DNA of 18,182 nucleotides from Chitinophagaceae bacterium (GTDB lineage Bacteria; Bacteroidota; Bacteroidia; Chitinophagales; Chitinophagaceae), in assembly GCA_017989935.1 (NCBI GenBank), contig JAGNOY010000014.1, forward strand, positions 1-18,182, written 5' to 3'. A program made the translations under genes and the position numbers. Under the pieces are notes generated by a model, which saw only the letters and a program-made list of their open reading frames with translations, had not been told where the DNA came from and did not search any database. The number at the start of each line of letters is the position of its first letter. Position 1 is the first letter of the stretch. This document shows positions 1-10,600 of the stretch, in pieces.

Positions 1-764
1 TCTGCACTTGTCTTCACTGCCACACGAACTTTCTCAGTTAAAATTCCTTGATCTACATACAAACGATACCCAGTTGGTGTGGTTACACTGCCCATACTGA
101 TTTTACCATCAGCAGCTAAACGAATCAACGAGCTATTATTTGTGCCCAATTCTAAGGTGCTATTTTCACGATTCATGATACTTGCAGCCAAACCAGTTGT
201 TCGTATTTCTAATCCATCTGTAATCGCATGACCAGTTGTTGTATTGGTAATCTTTACTGTGTCTCCACCTAATGCATTATTGATATGCACATTACTTTTA
301 GGATCAGCATTGCCTCCTAACCCCAAGTTTTCACTCGCATAACTTACATGCAATTTCAATTTACTCGTGCCGCCTTTGTAAATCGATATACCTACATTAC
401 CGCTGGTAGTCAATAAACAAGCGCCCCCATTATTTCCAAAAGCTAAAAGATTAGCATAAGGATAGAGCGTAGCAATACCAGGATAGCCGCCCGCATAGGT
501 GCTTCCGTATTTTGTAAAATTGGCATAGTTTGTCGCTACATCATTGTATAAAGAAAATTTACCAAAGCCTGTTGGATTGGTATTCTCCATGCGCAACAAC
601 TCACCTGCAGTTGCGTTCTTGATATGTAATTTCACAGCAGGTGCATTGGTACCGACACCTACATTGGTTCCTGGAATGACAGTATTGCCACTTGAAAATA
701 ATTGCGCTTGGCCTATGAAAGAGAAACAAAGCAAGGAAGAAAATAAAAGAATGTGTTTATACAT
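1..764 (-). CDS. Secreted surface protein of the tail-fibre-like 'GVGT..P..KLHI' family, 3' end missing
   Basis: Not in any family with a known reaction. The reading frame is open from an ATG at 764 to the left edge (254 codons visible), so the C-terminus is missing. Residues 1-20 form a signal peptide ending GQAQ. It is followed by 'NVGVGTNAPAVKLHIKN', and further on by another 'NVHINNA' segment and 'GYRLYVDQGILTEKVRVA'. These motifs are typical of Bacteroidota secreted fibre-like proteins, in which the last segment usually leads into a C-terminal coiled-coil or endosialidase-chaperone-like region; that region would lie outside the window. It starts 39 bp after the stop of the giant T9SS gene on the same strand, with no convincing TAnnTTTG box in the gap, so co-transcription is likely. 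Sampled GC is higher (about 40%) than in the middle of the giant gene (about 30%). A role as an exported structural or adhesive protein is inference. Confidence 0.8.
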   Translation of the reverse strand, partial: MYKHILLFSSLLCFSFIGQAQLFSSGNTVIPGTNVGVGTNAPAVKLHIKNATAGELLRMENTNPTGFGKFSLYNDVATNYANFTKYGSTYAGGYPGIATLYPYANLLAFGNNGGACLLTTSGNVGISIYKGGTSKLKLHVSYASENLGLGGNADPKSNVHINNALGGDTVKITNTTTGHAITDGLEIRTTGLAASIMNRENSTLELGTNNSSLIRLAADGKISMGSVTTPTGYRLYVDQGILTEKVRVAVKTSA

Positions 765-803
765 GATACTTGTTTTTTGTATTGAAATAATAGTTAGGTT
801 GAA

Positions 804-3800
804 TTAATGTTTAATGACTTTAATCGTCGTGAATCCTTCGGTACGCACATGATAAATACCATTCGGAAATTCACTTAAATCAAGTTCTGTCATTTCTTGG
901 TCATGGGTTCGTACACGCAATAATCTTTTACCCACCATGTCAAAGACTTGAATTTCTTTCACTTCTTTAGGATGCATGAGAGTGACCTTTCCAGAGGTTG
1001 GATTTGGGTAGAGGATTAAGTTCCTTTGATCAAAGGCTTGGTTGGTTTGTTCTGTTCCAATGGAGTTTGTTTTTTGTGGACTACCTGCGGTACAACCATT
1101 ATAAGCTTGTGCCAGAAATTTAGAGCCGTAATCTGCGCTAAATCCCGGATTCAATTGAACATAACTAGAGGCATTCGCATCAAACTTCACATTGGCTCCC
1201 AAAGGAATTAAAACAGTGCCAGAAGTTTTTATCCAGGTTTGACTTTCAGTAAGTGCAGTAGTAAATGGTGAGGTAGAAATGGTGATATCTGGTAGGCAAG
1301 TACCGCATTGAATAATTGTAATAGGAACATTTACGCTAGTGTCTTTTTGTTTTGAATAGCAACCTATACTTGGCATTGTTGCTATAAATCTGTAATTATC
1401 TGTGCTTGGACTCAAGCCATTCACCACGTAAATATCATTCATAGCCCCTGGGATATTATTATTATTCTTTTGCCATTGTATAGTTGCTCCATTAATCGTA
1501 CTAAAAGCATACAAAGTATCGTCTACATTTATACAGACACTTGATGCACTTTGATAAACTGCCGATGACGGTGTGTCAATACTTAAAACAGTCATAGTTA
1601 TAGAATTCGACAATGTAGGTATTAGAGATGCACACTGAGCACTCGAAGTAACTTGTAGTTTAAATATATCTCCATCTAAAATATTAGAAAGATTTAGGCT
1701 CGGCCCATTACTTACATTTTGACCATTCCTTGTCCATTGATATGCCGGCGAACTTCCTAAATTTGTTCCACTTGATGATAAAGTTATATTGGTTTCTTTG
1801 CAAAAAACAGTATTGGTACTTGAAATATTTATTGCTGGAATTATCATTGGATTAATTGTGAAAGGGCCGATCAGATTACTAATCACCGTACCATCCGAAT
1901 TCCCTATTCTTATAAAATAATTAGACCCAAAAGCTAAACTATTAGGAAGGACAAGATGCATGGTATCACTTGAAGTAGTTGTTATTGAGCCGAGATTAAT
2001 TGGTGAAAAAAAACTACCTGAACTGCTACTTATTTGAGCGATGAAATTTGTTGAAGAATTAAATATTCCAGATAAGTTAAAGGGCACATGCAACAAAGAA
2101 CCTGCACATAAATTATAAGAACCATAATTTGTAATGCTTATAGCGTTTTGTTCATATACATGGATTGTTTGTTCAATACTGCTTATACAAGAAGCATAGT
2201 TAAATTCATACTTCACTTGGTGGTTACCAATAGACAGTGTTGTAGGATTAAAACTACTTGAAACCAATCCATCAACTTTAAAAATACCTCCATATGGCAA
2301 TGCTTGCAGTATTATGCTTGATGTAGCATTAGAAACACTAGTAGGTAAACTAATGAAATTCAACATTGGGGATGGGGTATAGTCAATATCCTGAGAAATA
2401 TTACTTATTGTAACTGGGCTTGTTGTTGTCATTCGAAGCTTGTAATGTGAAGATGCAGGAAGATTCGAAGGCACAACAAATTGTAGTAGACCGCCATTGT
2501 TAGAAATCGTTGCTGCTAATTGTATTGGATTAGCAAAACTACCATTGATGTCAGAAAGTTCTAATAATACTTGATTTGTGGCGGAATAATTTCCTTGTAA
2601 CAAATAGTTACAATTGATTGTTTCATTTGGGCATAATTGTGAAATAACATTTGCATTTGAGAAGCTAATACCATTTACTTCCCCACTAGTTGTTGTTTTA
2701 AAGACCCCTTCAGCACCCACAAAAATTGTATTATTGTCTAACGCATAAATAGCACCACCACTGCCGCCAATATTATTGGGGAAATTATTAGCAACCCATG
2801 TATTTCCTCCATCACTCGATTTAATAAATTGCTGATGTTTATAATTGCAAAAAACATGTTGGTCATCAATTGCTTGCAAATTACTTGCATCAATAATTTG
2901 ATTTCCTGTATAAACTTTTGACCAAGTTTGGCCAGCATCAGTAGTTTTAAAAATATCGTTACACACATTCATTGCCCATCCGTGGTTAATATCAGTAAAT
3001 GATAAATGTCGCCACTGATAATTACATGATGAAGATATTTGAATGTTTGTCCATGAAATGCCTCCATTCGATGTCTTAAACAATTTCCCTAATACATCTA
3101 GCGCATATCCATTGTTTAAATCTAAAAATGTCAATGCATGAATTTGATAATTATTAGTCAACGAAACTTGCCATGTTGCACCTCCATCATTAGTAACATA
3201 TATTTTTCCTGGACCATAACTACTATTTTCCCCAACTGAAACGAAATACTTTGTTGCACTTACACATATAACTTGATAAACCTCCTCTGAATTATTTAAA
3301 CTCATTCGTGTCCAATTCAATCCTCCATTTATTGTTTTGAAAACATTTCCAGAATTGGAGCCATAAATTCCTAAATTTGCATCAAAAAAATAAACCTTTT
3401 CAGGATATTCTCCTGATGAACTAAAATTGCTTGTTACGATCGCCTTTAAATAACTCCATGAATCTCCACCATCTAATGTTTTTCCTAACACATATCCAGT
3501 ATTTATTACTCCAACATTAGTATCAAACATTTGAATATGTTTACAATTAGTACTACCGTTTAATAGGGTTTGAAAGCTTGTTTGATTCAAATTACTTGAG
3601 AAATGCGTTCCGACGGAAAGTATATTGTTTGCTTGTAAATAATCAATAATACCTCCTCCTTGATCATTTGCCTCATATACTGCAAAATAAAAAGTTGAGT
3701 CCGTTGGCAAATCATTAATATCAACATAATTCCCTGTTCCAAAATACAATATTCTAGATGCGAAATTTGTACTTGTTGGGTAAATAGGATCAAAGTAGAA

Positions 3801-6800
3801 TGACGCATTCTGCCATGATGAATTTGCTGTATAAACTGTATTATCAATAGGTAATAGAGGTACAGGATATCTCTTTCCTATTACCAATCTTTTATTACCA
3901 CTACCATTTGTCCAATTTAATCTGACTGAATTAGATGTTTTGTTACTTATATAAATATTGGTAGGAGGAGTAGAAGGTTGGTTGGGGTTTGAAACACTTA
4001 GTAACGTAGAAAAATAATTATTAGATTCGTCTAATTCAGAGTTAAAATCCCATCCATAACCTGCTGTAAATGCGAAATCAATCGCCACAATTAAATAATA
4101 ATTTCCTGAAGGCCAATCACTTGGCAAATTAAAATTACTAATTGTTCCAGTTGCAAGCTGATTTGGATAGATGTTTTGATTAGATGGTGTTATAATCCGA
4201 CTTGTTAGATAATCATCTTTACTTAAAATATTGTCGTTAGATATATATATATTGGCAAATAATCCTTGTCCTGCTGTATTATACACTTGCCCAATATTCC
4301 CAAAAGTACCTGTCACCGAAAATACTTGCCCCGAAGCAACTGTTGATAAACTTGTACTTACATTAGTTGTTACTAAATCGCATTTTGCACCAACTACTGA
4401 AACGGGAATATTTCCTACATTATTATTCTCGTTACTTTCAACGATATACCCACTATAATCAACGCTCACTAAAATATAGTAATTTCCAGAAAAGGTATTT
4501 GGAACATTGACAGAATGAGTAACTATTTGTGAAGGATTTGATCCAAGAGAAATAATTTCTTGTCCAGCAGCCCAATCATTATTATCAAGTATCTGATCAG
4601 ATGAAATATGATAGACCACAGTCATAGAACTTGGTACATTAATAACATTCGGATTGGTTTGGGAAACGTTACACGTTATAGTTGTGTTTTGTCCTGCTAA
4701 CACACTGATCGGATTGAGTGAAATTCCCTGACTAATTATATCTGGTAAGTTAGTTGAGGCATTTAGTACCTCGATAGTTCTGACTTTTGTATCAGATGTT
4801 CCATTTAAAGAATTGGCTACATCTAACGTAACAGTATAAGTTCCGATACTTGGAAAGGTAATAGATGGATTAATTATTGATGTATTTGATATGCTTGCAT
4901 TTGGTGTAACACTCCACTGGTATGTATCTGAATTAGAAGAATTATTGATAAGACTATAAGGAACCCCATCCACAATAGGATTTGCCGACCATGAAAAATC
5001 TGCAATTGCGTTTTGTAGAGCACTTGTATATCCAACATTAAAACAAAGAGGTGAAACCAAATACTTGGCATCCTGTGTTGTTGTTCCATTAAATTCGTAA
5101 ACAAATATTTTATACCCAGTATTGGCTTGTAACCCATCAATTGTCATTGAACTGCCGCTGCCTGTATATAAAATCTTAGTGTCGTTATTTACGTATCCAG
5201 CTTGACTATAATTTGAGTTACCAACATAGATATTGTAGGATTGAGGATGAGAAACATTAGAAGCTGTTGGGCAGGCTGTAACTAAACAAGCACTTCCATT
5301 TCCTCTTGTCCAAGTAATATCTATGCTATTTGTTGTGACATTGCTTATTTGCAAATTAGTTGCTTGTTGAGTTGGAGTAATTGATGAATTTTGATTAATT
5401 GGATTCACTACTACATCAATATGATACTCCCTAATTTTACCATTAGTATTTGTTACTGAGGTATATAGTTTGTAGGTTGTTTGCGTTTGTACATTTTCCG
5501 GAACAAATTTAACACTCCTAAAATTATTACTTATTGGCATCAGCGTATCACCTCCATTTACTGTCCAATAAAAGCTTTGAGGGATACCGCCATTATTTGC
5601 ATCATAATCAGATGCATGAGATAGGGTTAAGGTTTGATTGGCATCAATTGTATATGAACTTAGTAATTGAGTACTAAGTGCTGGGATATTACCTATAGGC
5701 TCATCAATACTTTCATATTCATCACCAATTACAAAATAATTTAAAGGTTGATTTATCACTAATGAATTATAAGTTAAGTTCATTTTAGAAGCCTTAAACA
5801 TATAAACGTTTGTCATAACCTTTGCCATAAGTGAACGGCTTATTAATAATCCTGCTTTAATGGTATCTTTTTGAGGCATTAAACTATATGGATTGTTTAC
5901 AATATTAAATGAAAATAAAGAACCAAAATTTTTTGCTTTTTTCCATACCCCTTCATCCACTTCGTAAAATATTTGTGTCAAGTTTTTAATATGCTGTAAG
6001 TAAGGAACAGCAGGCAAGTTTCCAGTATTAATATAAGTATTGTTTAAGTAATGTCTTGCTTTATCTGTATTTGAATATGCTGTAAGTCCAAATGCTTTAT
6101 TTAATACAAAAGCAAAATTTCCAAGTACAACAGGATCGTCTTGGTTAAATGTATTTGTTGCGTCTATGGGTAACCAGCCGTTATTTTTTGCAGTCATGAT
6201 GTAAGGAAAGAGTTCACTTGAAGTATATGTACCATTAGGTTGACTTCCTGAAATATCAATAACTAGATCGTCTCTCAATTTCAGCAATGCCGAAACTACC
6301 ACTTTTGCAAGTTGGCCATTTGTGAGCACATCATTAGGTTTAAAAACATATTGATTTAAATTATTCTTAAACCCTTTAAATAAACCATTTCTTATTCCCC
6401 TGCCAATATATTCTTCCCCTGACCATGCATTTGTTGGAACATCTGTAATTTGTGGGTAGTCTAAAAAATATAGTTTCTCACTAGAATAATGGACAGTTTG
6501 ATTGTTATAGGTGATGTCAAATTGAATATTATAGGGGCCATAATTATTACCTATTGAGGATGCTAAAGAAGTTAAATTAAGTTCAAAAATTGCATTTGAG
6601 GCTATTCCATTATATCTTTTGTTTGTAATAGGAAAACCTCCATTTGGGGTGAAATTATTTACCTTCAGATTTGACACTGTAAAATTGCTTCCGCCTGATG
6701 GAAAGTTTACCCAAATTTTTATTTTATTCAGCGGTGCTATTCTGGGGCCTGCATAGATGTCTAAGTTATTATTAATTTCTTTGACAATAATTCTGTGTTG

Positions 6801-7520
6801 ATCGATAAAATCAGAGGCATCAACAATACCATAGCCCAGCATTGTTTGGTCATCTGGATAATATCCACAAGGGCCATTTTCCCAAAGTGTAGTTGGCATG
6901 GAATTTACAACCCGGATTTCAAAGTGTAAATGATCCCCTAATGAAGTAATATCTGCAATCTCTCCAATTTGTTGCCCTCTTGTTACAATATTATTATTCG
7001 TTGTGTTCACTAAGAGATTTCCAATATGAACATAAATACTATGTATTATTGTTCCGTTTGGTAAAGTGTGTTTTATTACAACATATTGCCCCCCAGCTGA
7101 TTGACCAGAGGTAAACGTGTTCCCAGTTTTTATTACCTCCCCATTTGCAATTGAATATACTGGTTTGCCTACTTCTCCTTGTCCATTAAAATTCCAATCC
7201 TCCCCAGGATGATAACCATTAACAGTGCATTGTGAACCCACAAAATAGTAATAGCTCCCAACATCTTGCCTATTATACCATTCATCAGCATTAGAAGTTG
7301 TTCCTAATCTTGCGGCACTTGTTGACATTGAATAAGGATAAAGTTGATTATTTTCTCCTCCATGATTTGAAATTCCCTCCGGAAATTCATAAGGTAAAGA
7401 ATTTACATCTAATCCTCTATCACCAATAGGGTAATCGAATCGATCAGCAATCTGTCCATATATACTTAAATTAGACAGCATCACTATTACAAACAACGCG
7501 TACTTTGAAATCACTTTCAT
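804..7520 (-). CDS. Giant multidomain T9SS-secreted M23 metallopeptidase with SLH-like, CARDB and YCF48-like propeller modules
   Basis: A 2,238-residue exported protein, intact from ATG to stop. Domains in order: signal peptide (1-23, ending YGQ); M23/LytM peptidase at about 95-205 with the full active site (H104 and D108 of HxxxD, H165, H197 and H199 of HLH), so predicted to cut peptidoglycan cross-bridges or other peptides; SLH-like repeats at about 358-418 and 434-480, with a weak third at 505-575; Ig/PKD-like at 610-707; FN3 at 715-815; PKD at 838-920; two CARDB-like domains at 925-1043 and 1047-1177; FN3 at 1182-1300; a YCF48/BNR-like propeller at 1310-1612 with six (D/N)(G/A)G..W motifs (1350, 1398, 1445, 1485, 1528, 1570) and a degenerate seventh; Ig-like modules at 1620-2075; a 3-coathanger-like segment at 2094-2143; and a T9SS type A sorting domain at 2167-2238 ('LILYPNPTSGKV'). 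The protein should cross the outer membrane by T9SS and be attached to or released from the cell surface. It is divergent from a two-component system across 153 bp. Whether it acts on self or foreign walls, or is mainly adhesive, cannot be told from sequence. Confidence 0.9.
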   Translation of the reverse strand: MKVISKYALFVIVMLSNLSIYGQIADRFDYPIGDRGLDVNSLPYEFPEGISNHGGENNQLYPYSMSTSAARLGTTSNADEWYNRQDVGSYYYFVGSQCTVNGYHPGEDWNFNGQGEVGKPVYSIANGEVIKTGNTFTSGQSAGGQYVVIKHTLPNGTIIHSIYVHIGNLLVNTTNNNIVTRGQQIGEIADITSLGDHLHFEIRVVNSMPTTLWENGPCGYYPDDQTMLGYGIVDASDFIDQHRIIVKEINNNLDIYAGPRIAPLNKIKIWVNFPSGGSNFTVSNLKVNNFTPNGGFPITNKRYNGIASNAIFELNLTSLASSIGNNYGPYNIQFDITYNNQTVHYSSEKLYFLDYPQITDVPTNAWSGEEYIGRGIRNGLFKGFKNNLNQYVFKPNDVLTNGQLAKVVVSALLKLRDDLVIDISGSQPNGTYTSSELFPYIMTAKNNGWLPIDATNTFNQDDPVVLGNFAFVLNKAFGLTAYSNTDKARHYLNNTYINTGNLPAVPYLQHIKNLTQIFYEVDEGVWKKAKNFGSLFSFNIVNNPYSLMPQKDTIKAGLLISRSLMAKVMTNVYMFKASKMNLTYNSLVINQPLNYFVIGDEYESIDEPIGNIPALSTQLLSSYTIDANQTLTLSHASDYDANNGGIPQSFYWTVNGGDTLMPISNNFRSVKFVPENVQTQTTYKLYTSVTNTNGKIREYHIDVVVNPINQNSSITPTQQATNLQISNVTTNSIDITWTRGNGSACLVTACPTASNVSHPQSYNIYVGNSNYSQAGYVNNDTKILYTGSGSSMTIDGLQANTGYKIFVYEFNGTTTQDAKYLVSPLCFNVGYTSALQNAIADFSWSANPIVDGVPYSLINNSSNSDTYQWSVTPNASISNTSIINPSITFPSIGTYTVTLDVANSLNGTSDTKVRTIEVLNASTNLPDIISQGISLNPISVLAGQNTTITCNVSQTNPNVINVPSSMTVVYHISSDQILDNNDWAAGQEIISLGSNPSQIVTHSVNVPNTFSGNYYILVSVDYSGYIVESNENNNVGNIPVSVVGAKCDLVTTNVSTSLSTVASGQVFSVTGTFGNIGQVYNTAGQGLFANIYISNDNILSKDDYLTSRIITPSNQNIYPNQLATGTISNFNLPSDWPSGNYYLIVAIDFAFTAGYGWDFNSELDESNNYFSTLLSVSNPNQPSTPPTNIYISNKTSNSVRLNWTNGSGNKRLVIGKRYPVPLLPIDNTVYTANSSWQNASFYFDPIYPTSTNFASRILYFGTGNYVDINDLPTDSTFYFAVYEANDQGGGIIDYLQANNILSVGTHFSSNLNQTSFQTLLNGSTNCKHIQMFDTNVGVINTGYVLGKTLDGGDSWSYLKAIVTSNFSSSGEYPEKVYFFDANLGIYGSNSGNVFKTINGGLNWTRMSLNNSEEVYQVICVSATKYFVSVGENSSYGPGKIYVTNDGGATWQVSLTNNYQIHALTFLDLNNGYALDVLGKLFKTSNGGISWTNIQISSSCNYQWRHLSFTDINHGWAMNVCNDIFKTTDAGQTWSKVYTGNQIIDASNLQAIDDQHVFCNYKHQQFIKSSDGGNTWVANNFPNNIGGSGGAIYALDNNTIFVGAEGVFKTTTSGEVNGISFSNANVISQLCPNETINCNYLLQGNYSATNQVLLELSDINGSFANPIQLAATISNNGGLLQFVVPSNLPASSHYKLRMTTTSPVTISNISQDIDYTPSPMLNFISLPTSVSNATSSIILQALPYGGIFKVDGLVSSSFNPTTLSIGNHQVKYEFNYASCISSIEQTIHVYEQNAISITNYGSYNLCAGSLLHVPFNLSGIFNSSTNFIAQISSSSGSFFSPINLGSITTTSSDTMHLVLPNSLAFGSNYFIRIGNSDGTVISNLIGPFTINPMIIPAINISSTNTVFCKETNITLSSSGTNLGSSPAYQWTRNGQNVSNGPSLNLSNILDGDIFKLQVTSSAQCASLIPTLSNSITMTVLSIDTPSSAVYQSASSVCINVDDTLYAFSTINGATIQWQKNNNNIPGAMNDIYVVNGLSPSTDNYRFIATMPSIGCYSKQKDTSVNVPITIIQCGTCLPDITISTSPFTTALTESQTWIKTSGTVLIPLGANVKFDANASSYVQLNPGFSADYGSKFLAQAYNGCTAGSPQKTNSIGTEQTNQAFDQRNLILYPNPTSGKVTLMHPKEVKEIQVFDMVGKRLLRVRTHDQEMTELDLSEFPNGIYHVRTEGFTTIKVIKH

Positions 7521-7552
7521 ATTGACATTTTAGAACTTCCAAATTAATACCA

Positions 7553-7584
7553 CAAATATATTTATGTTGAAAGAATAACCCAAC
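7553..7584 (-). promoter_or_regulatory. Bacteroidota-type promoter of the giant T9SS gene
   Basis: On the minus strand a perfect -7 box TATATTTG (7560-7553) matches the TAnnTTTG consensus of Bacteroidota primary sigma factors. A GTTG (7584-7581) lies 20 nt upstream, at the expected -33 spacing. The predicted start of transcription near 7545 leaves a leader of about 25 nt before the ATG at 7520. No other TAnnTTTG match of this quality lies in the divergent gap. Confidence 0.6.
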
Positions 7585-7644
7585 CACCCCTTCACCAATC
7601 CCCCTTATTCTTACTCCAATCCCCTCCCAATTTTTATTTCTATT
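7574..7644. other. 71-nt G-free, C-rich tract with G-quadruplex-like runs on the minus strand
   Basis: There is no G on the plus strand from 7574 to 7644. C runs lie at 7579-7581, 7587-7590, 7600-7604, 7621-7624 and 7626-7628, giving five runs of three to five G on the minus strand. The tract fills most of the divergent intergenic region and abuts the -33 box of the giant gene. Some spacers are long (up to 16 nt), so a stable quadruplex is only possible. The strand asymmetry itself is plain in the sequence. Confidence 0.5.
7595..7624. promoter_or_regulatory. Candidate LytTR operator: 9-bp direct repeat at 21-bp spacing
   Basis: CCAATCCCC occurs at 7595-7603 and again at 7616-7624, so two identical 9-mers are separated by 12 bp and start exactly two helical turns apart. 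LytTR-domain regulators generally bind paired direct repeats of about 9 bp separated by 12-13 bp, and a LytTR regulator is encoded just downstream on the plus strand. The pair lies about 10 bp upstream of the -33 box of the giant gene and 50-79 bp upstream of the kinase start, so it could serve both. The base sequence does not resemble the AgrA/AlgR consensus; only the geometry and the context support the call. Confidence 0.4.
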
Positions 7645-7673
7645 GATAATCATCTACTTACCTTTACACCCAT

Positions 7674-10600
7674 ATGATGAGAGTTTTTTTCATTCTTTTA
7701 TTTTTCCCTTGGACTTGTATAGCTCAACTTGGGGTTATGAATGTTTATCACTACCCTGCTAAAGAAGATTTGCTGAATTTAAATGTAGCGCCTTGCATTC
7801 TAAAAAATAATCAAGTATACACTTTGCCGTATATGACAGGCTTATACAAAATCACGAATACAGGAGAGAAAGTTCTTCCTGATTTTAAAGACATAACTCT
7901 CCGACAACTTTTTTCATTAAGCAACGGAACAATCGTGGCTAGCGGCCCCTTAGGATTATACCTAATTAAACAAGATAAACTCATCAAACAATTTCCTGTC
8001 TTATATCAACCTATGGTTGTCAAAGATCCTAACTCCGATATGATTTTGTTTTCTACATGGAACGGAAAACAAACAACCTTATACGCACTTAAAGATAGTT
8101 TCATAAATTCATTAGATAGTTTCGACATTCATATTCAAAACATGTATATCACCCATGATCATCATAAAGTGGCAACAAGCTATGAAAAAGGAATGATTAA
8201 ATTATTTGAATTCGATCACAACAAATTTCAACTGTATGATTCAGTGAAGTTGCCTTATAATTTTACCTATTTTGACATTAGGCTTATCCCAACTAAAGAT
8301 AGTTTAGTATTGGTTGTTTCTAATTCAGAAACTCAATTTGATATTTACACAATCAGTCATGGAATTTTACACTTAATAGAAAAAGATATTTTCTATGGCG
8401 TGCTAAATGAAAATCGTTTTGCTAAAAAAATCAATGAGGATATATTTCAACTGATTTGTTTAGATCACACTCAAGCTAATTTGGTCAATAGCGAAAATTC
8501 AATGACAGGGTATTTCATGCACAATGATGCCTATCATCAATTCTATCTGTCCTCAAATAATACCATGACCAAAGGTTTTGAGTACATCAAAAAATACCCT
8601 TCCGTATTTGAAAAAAATAATGCCAAGGCTATTTTTAGTTTAAGCGAAGATCTACACGGACTTATTTGGGCTGGCTCGTATAATGGATATGTGGCACAAC
8701 TTAACCCAAAGACTCAAACAGTTAATTCAATTAAAACAGATTTTCTTGTAATGAATGGTAGCTTATCCCTTCAAGATCAAGTTTATTTTATTAAAGAAAG
8801 AGGATTAGCCCGAGGATCCATTGCAAGTTATAACTCAGCATGTAAACAACATGATCTAAATAATACCTCAAAAATTACTGGCTTCTATTTGTTTAAATCA
8901 CGCGCACATAAAATTTACTTTGGCACCTTAAACGGACTTTGGTTCAGTGATGAAAAATCCTTCTATCAAGGCAAACCAAATTGGCTTAAAATAGATACTA
9001 ACCAACTAGATAAGTTACATAATATCCTTACCATCACAGAAGATACCTTGGGCAGAATTTGGTACGCTCATCCTAAATATGGTATCGGCATCTATGATAC
9101 CCTTTCTAACAAAACTCAATACTTCATCCGACCTAAAAATGAAATTTCATTTGGCGCCATGGCTTCTATAACTGATAATAAAGGCACAGTTTGGTTCGGA
9201 GCTCACCCAGGCGGATTATGGTATTATAATCGATACGACAAAAATATAAAGTCTGACGATTTCAAAAAAATCATCCATCCATTTTTTGATAATGATGTAA
9301 AAATCACAGCACTTTGTTTGAAAGAGCATTTTTTAATTATCAATGCAAATGATAAAACCTTGGTGCTAGATCTTGATAGTTTTTACCAACAAAAAATTAA
9401 TGTCAAATATCTCACAGTGCAAGAATCTGCTTATACTTCAGCCACAGAACAAAACACCTTGCTGACAGCCAAAGACTCTAGTATTTGGTTTAGCACTAAT
9501 GATATGCTTTACCAATGGAATTTTAATGCTTGGCTTAAATTACCCAAATTAAAAGCCCCTTTATCTGTTACATTGTCTACAAAAAATCGACTAGATACAC
9601 TAAATCTTGAAAAGACAAACATCATTGCACCAGATGAAAATTCTTTGCAGTTCGAGTTAAATTATATTACACCCGACTTGCTCCCGAGATATTTAATTAC
9701 CGCCATTCAATTCGATCAAGACTCTATAAATTGGTCGAAACCCACAACCACCACTCAATACAATTTTACAAACCTAAAATCAGGCAACTACACTTTACAT
9801 ATCAAAATTCTAGAACTTGATGGTACAACAAGCTACTATCAATACAAATTTTGTGTAGATAGTTTTTGGTTTCAAAAATGGTGGATTCTTACTTTAATCG
9901 GAATAGCCTTATTGGGGTTTGTGGTGTATTTGATCAATTTAAGTAATCAAAAAAAACTCGCACTCCAAACCTTATTAACTGAAAGAGCCAAAACCGAATC
10001 AGTTAAAGCTGCTTTGCAAAAAGAATTAACACAACTTCAAGCTAATTCTATCAGTAATCAATTCCGCCCCCACTTTCTATTAAATGCCTTAAATCAAATT
10101 GGTTCTTTTATCGATGATAACCCGAAAGCTGAAAGCATTCTTTCCAGATTAGGTGAAAATGTAGATATCGTTTTTTCTCATAGTCAAACGCACAGCAATG
10201 TGCATCCTTTGTTTAAAGAATTAAAAATGGTTGAAAATATTGTAGCCATTCATAAAAGCATTTACTTACCAGATCTCGAATATAAAATAGAAGGCCTTGA
10301 ACACATTCAACAAATCAAGTCCTTAGAAATTCCATTTGGCATTTTTCAAATTCCAGTAGAAAATGCTTTATTACACGGTCTCAATAATAAAGCATCTGGC
10401 CCCTATTTATTACATATTCAATTTGCAGCGTTAGACACATACTATCAATTCACTATTCTTGATAATGGAGTTGGTCGTAAACAATCCGCCCTCAAATCTA
10501 CATTCCAACAACATGGAACGGGTTTAAAGAACATTAAAAAACTCATTGAATTATTAAATAAAAATAATCCCCTCCCTATTCAATTTGAATTTATTGACAA

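Noticed and set aside
3587..3847. Several 75-90-codon frames inside the giant gene on both strands
   Set aside because: All lie within the intact 2,238-codon frame, have no motifs and are explained by low GC and composition bias.
7659..7666. TACCTTTA as the -7 box of the kinase operon
   Set aside because: One mismatch to TAnnTTTG, no -33 box at suitable spacing, and it would leave almost no leader before the ATG; not strong enough to report as a promoter.
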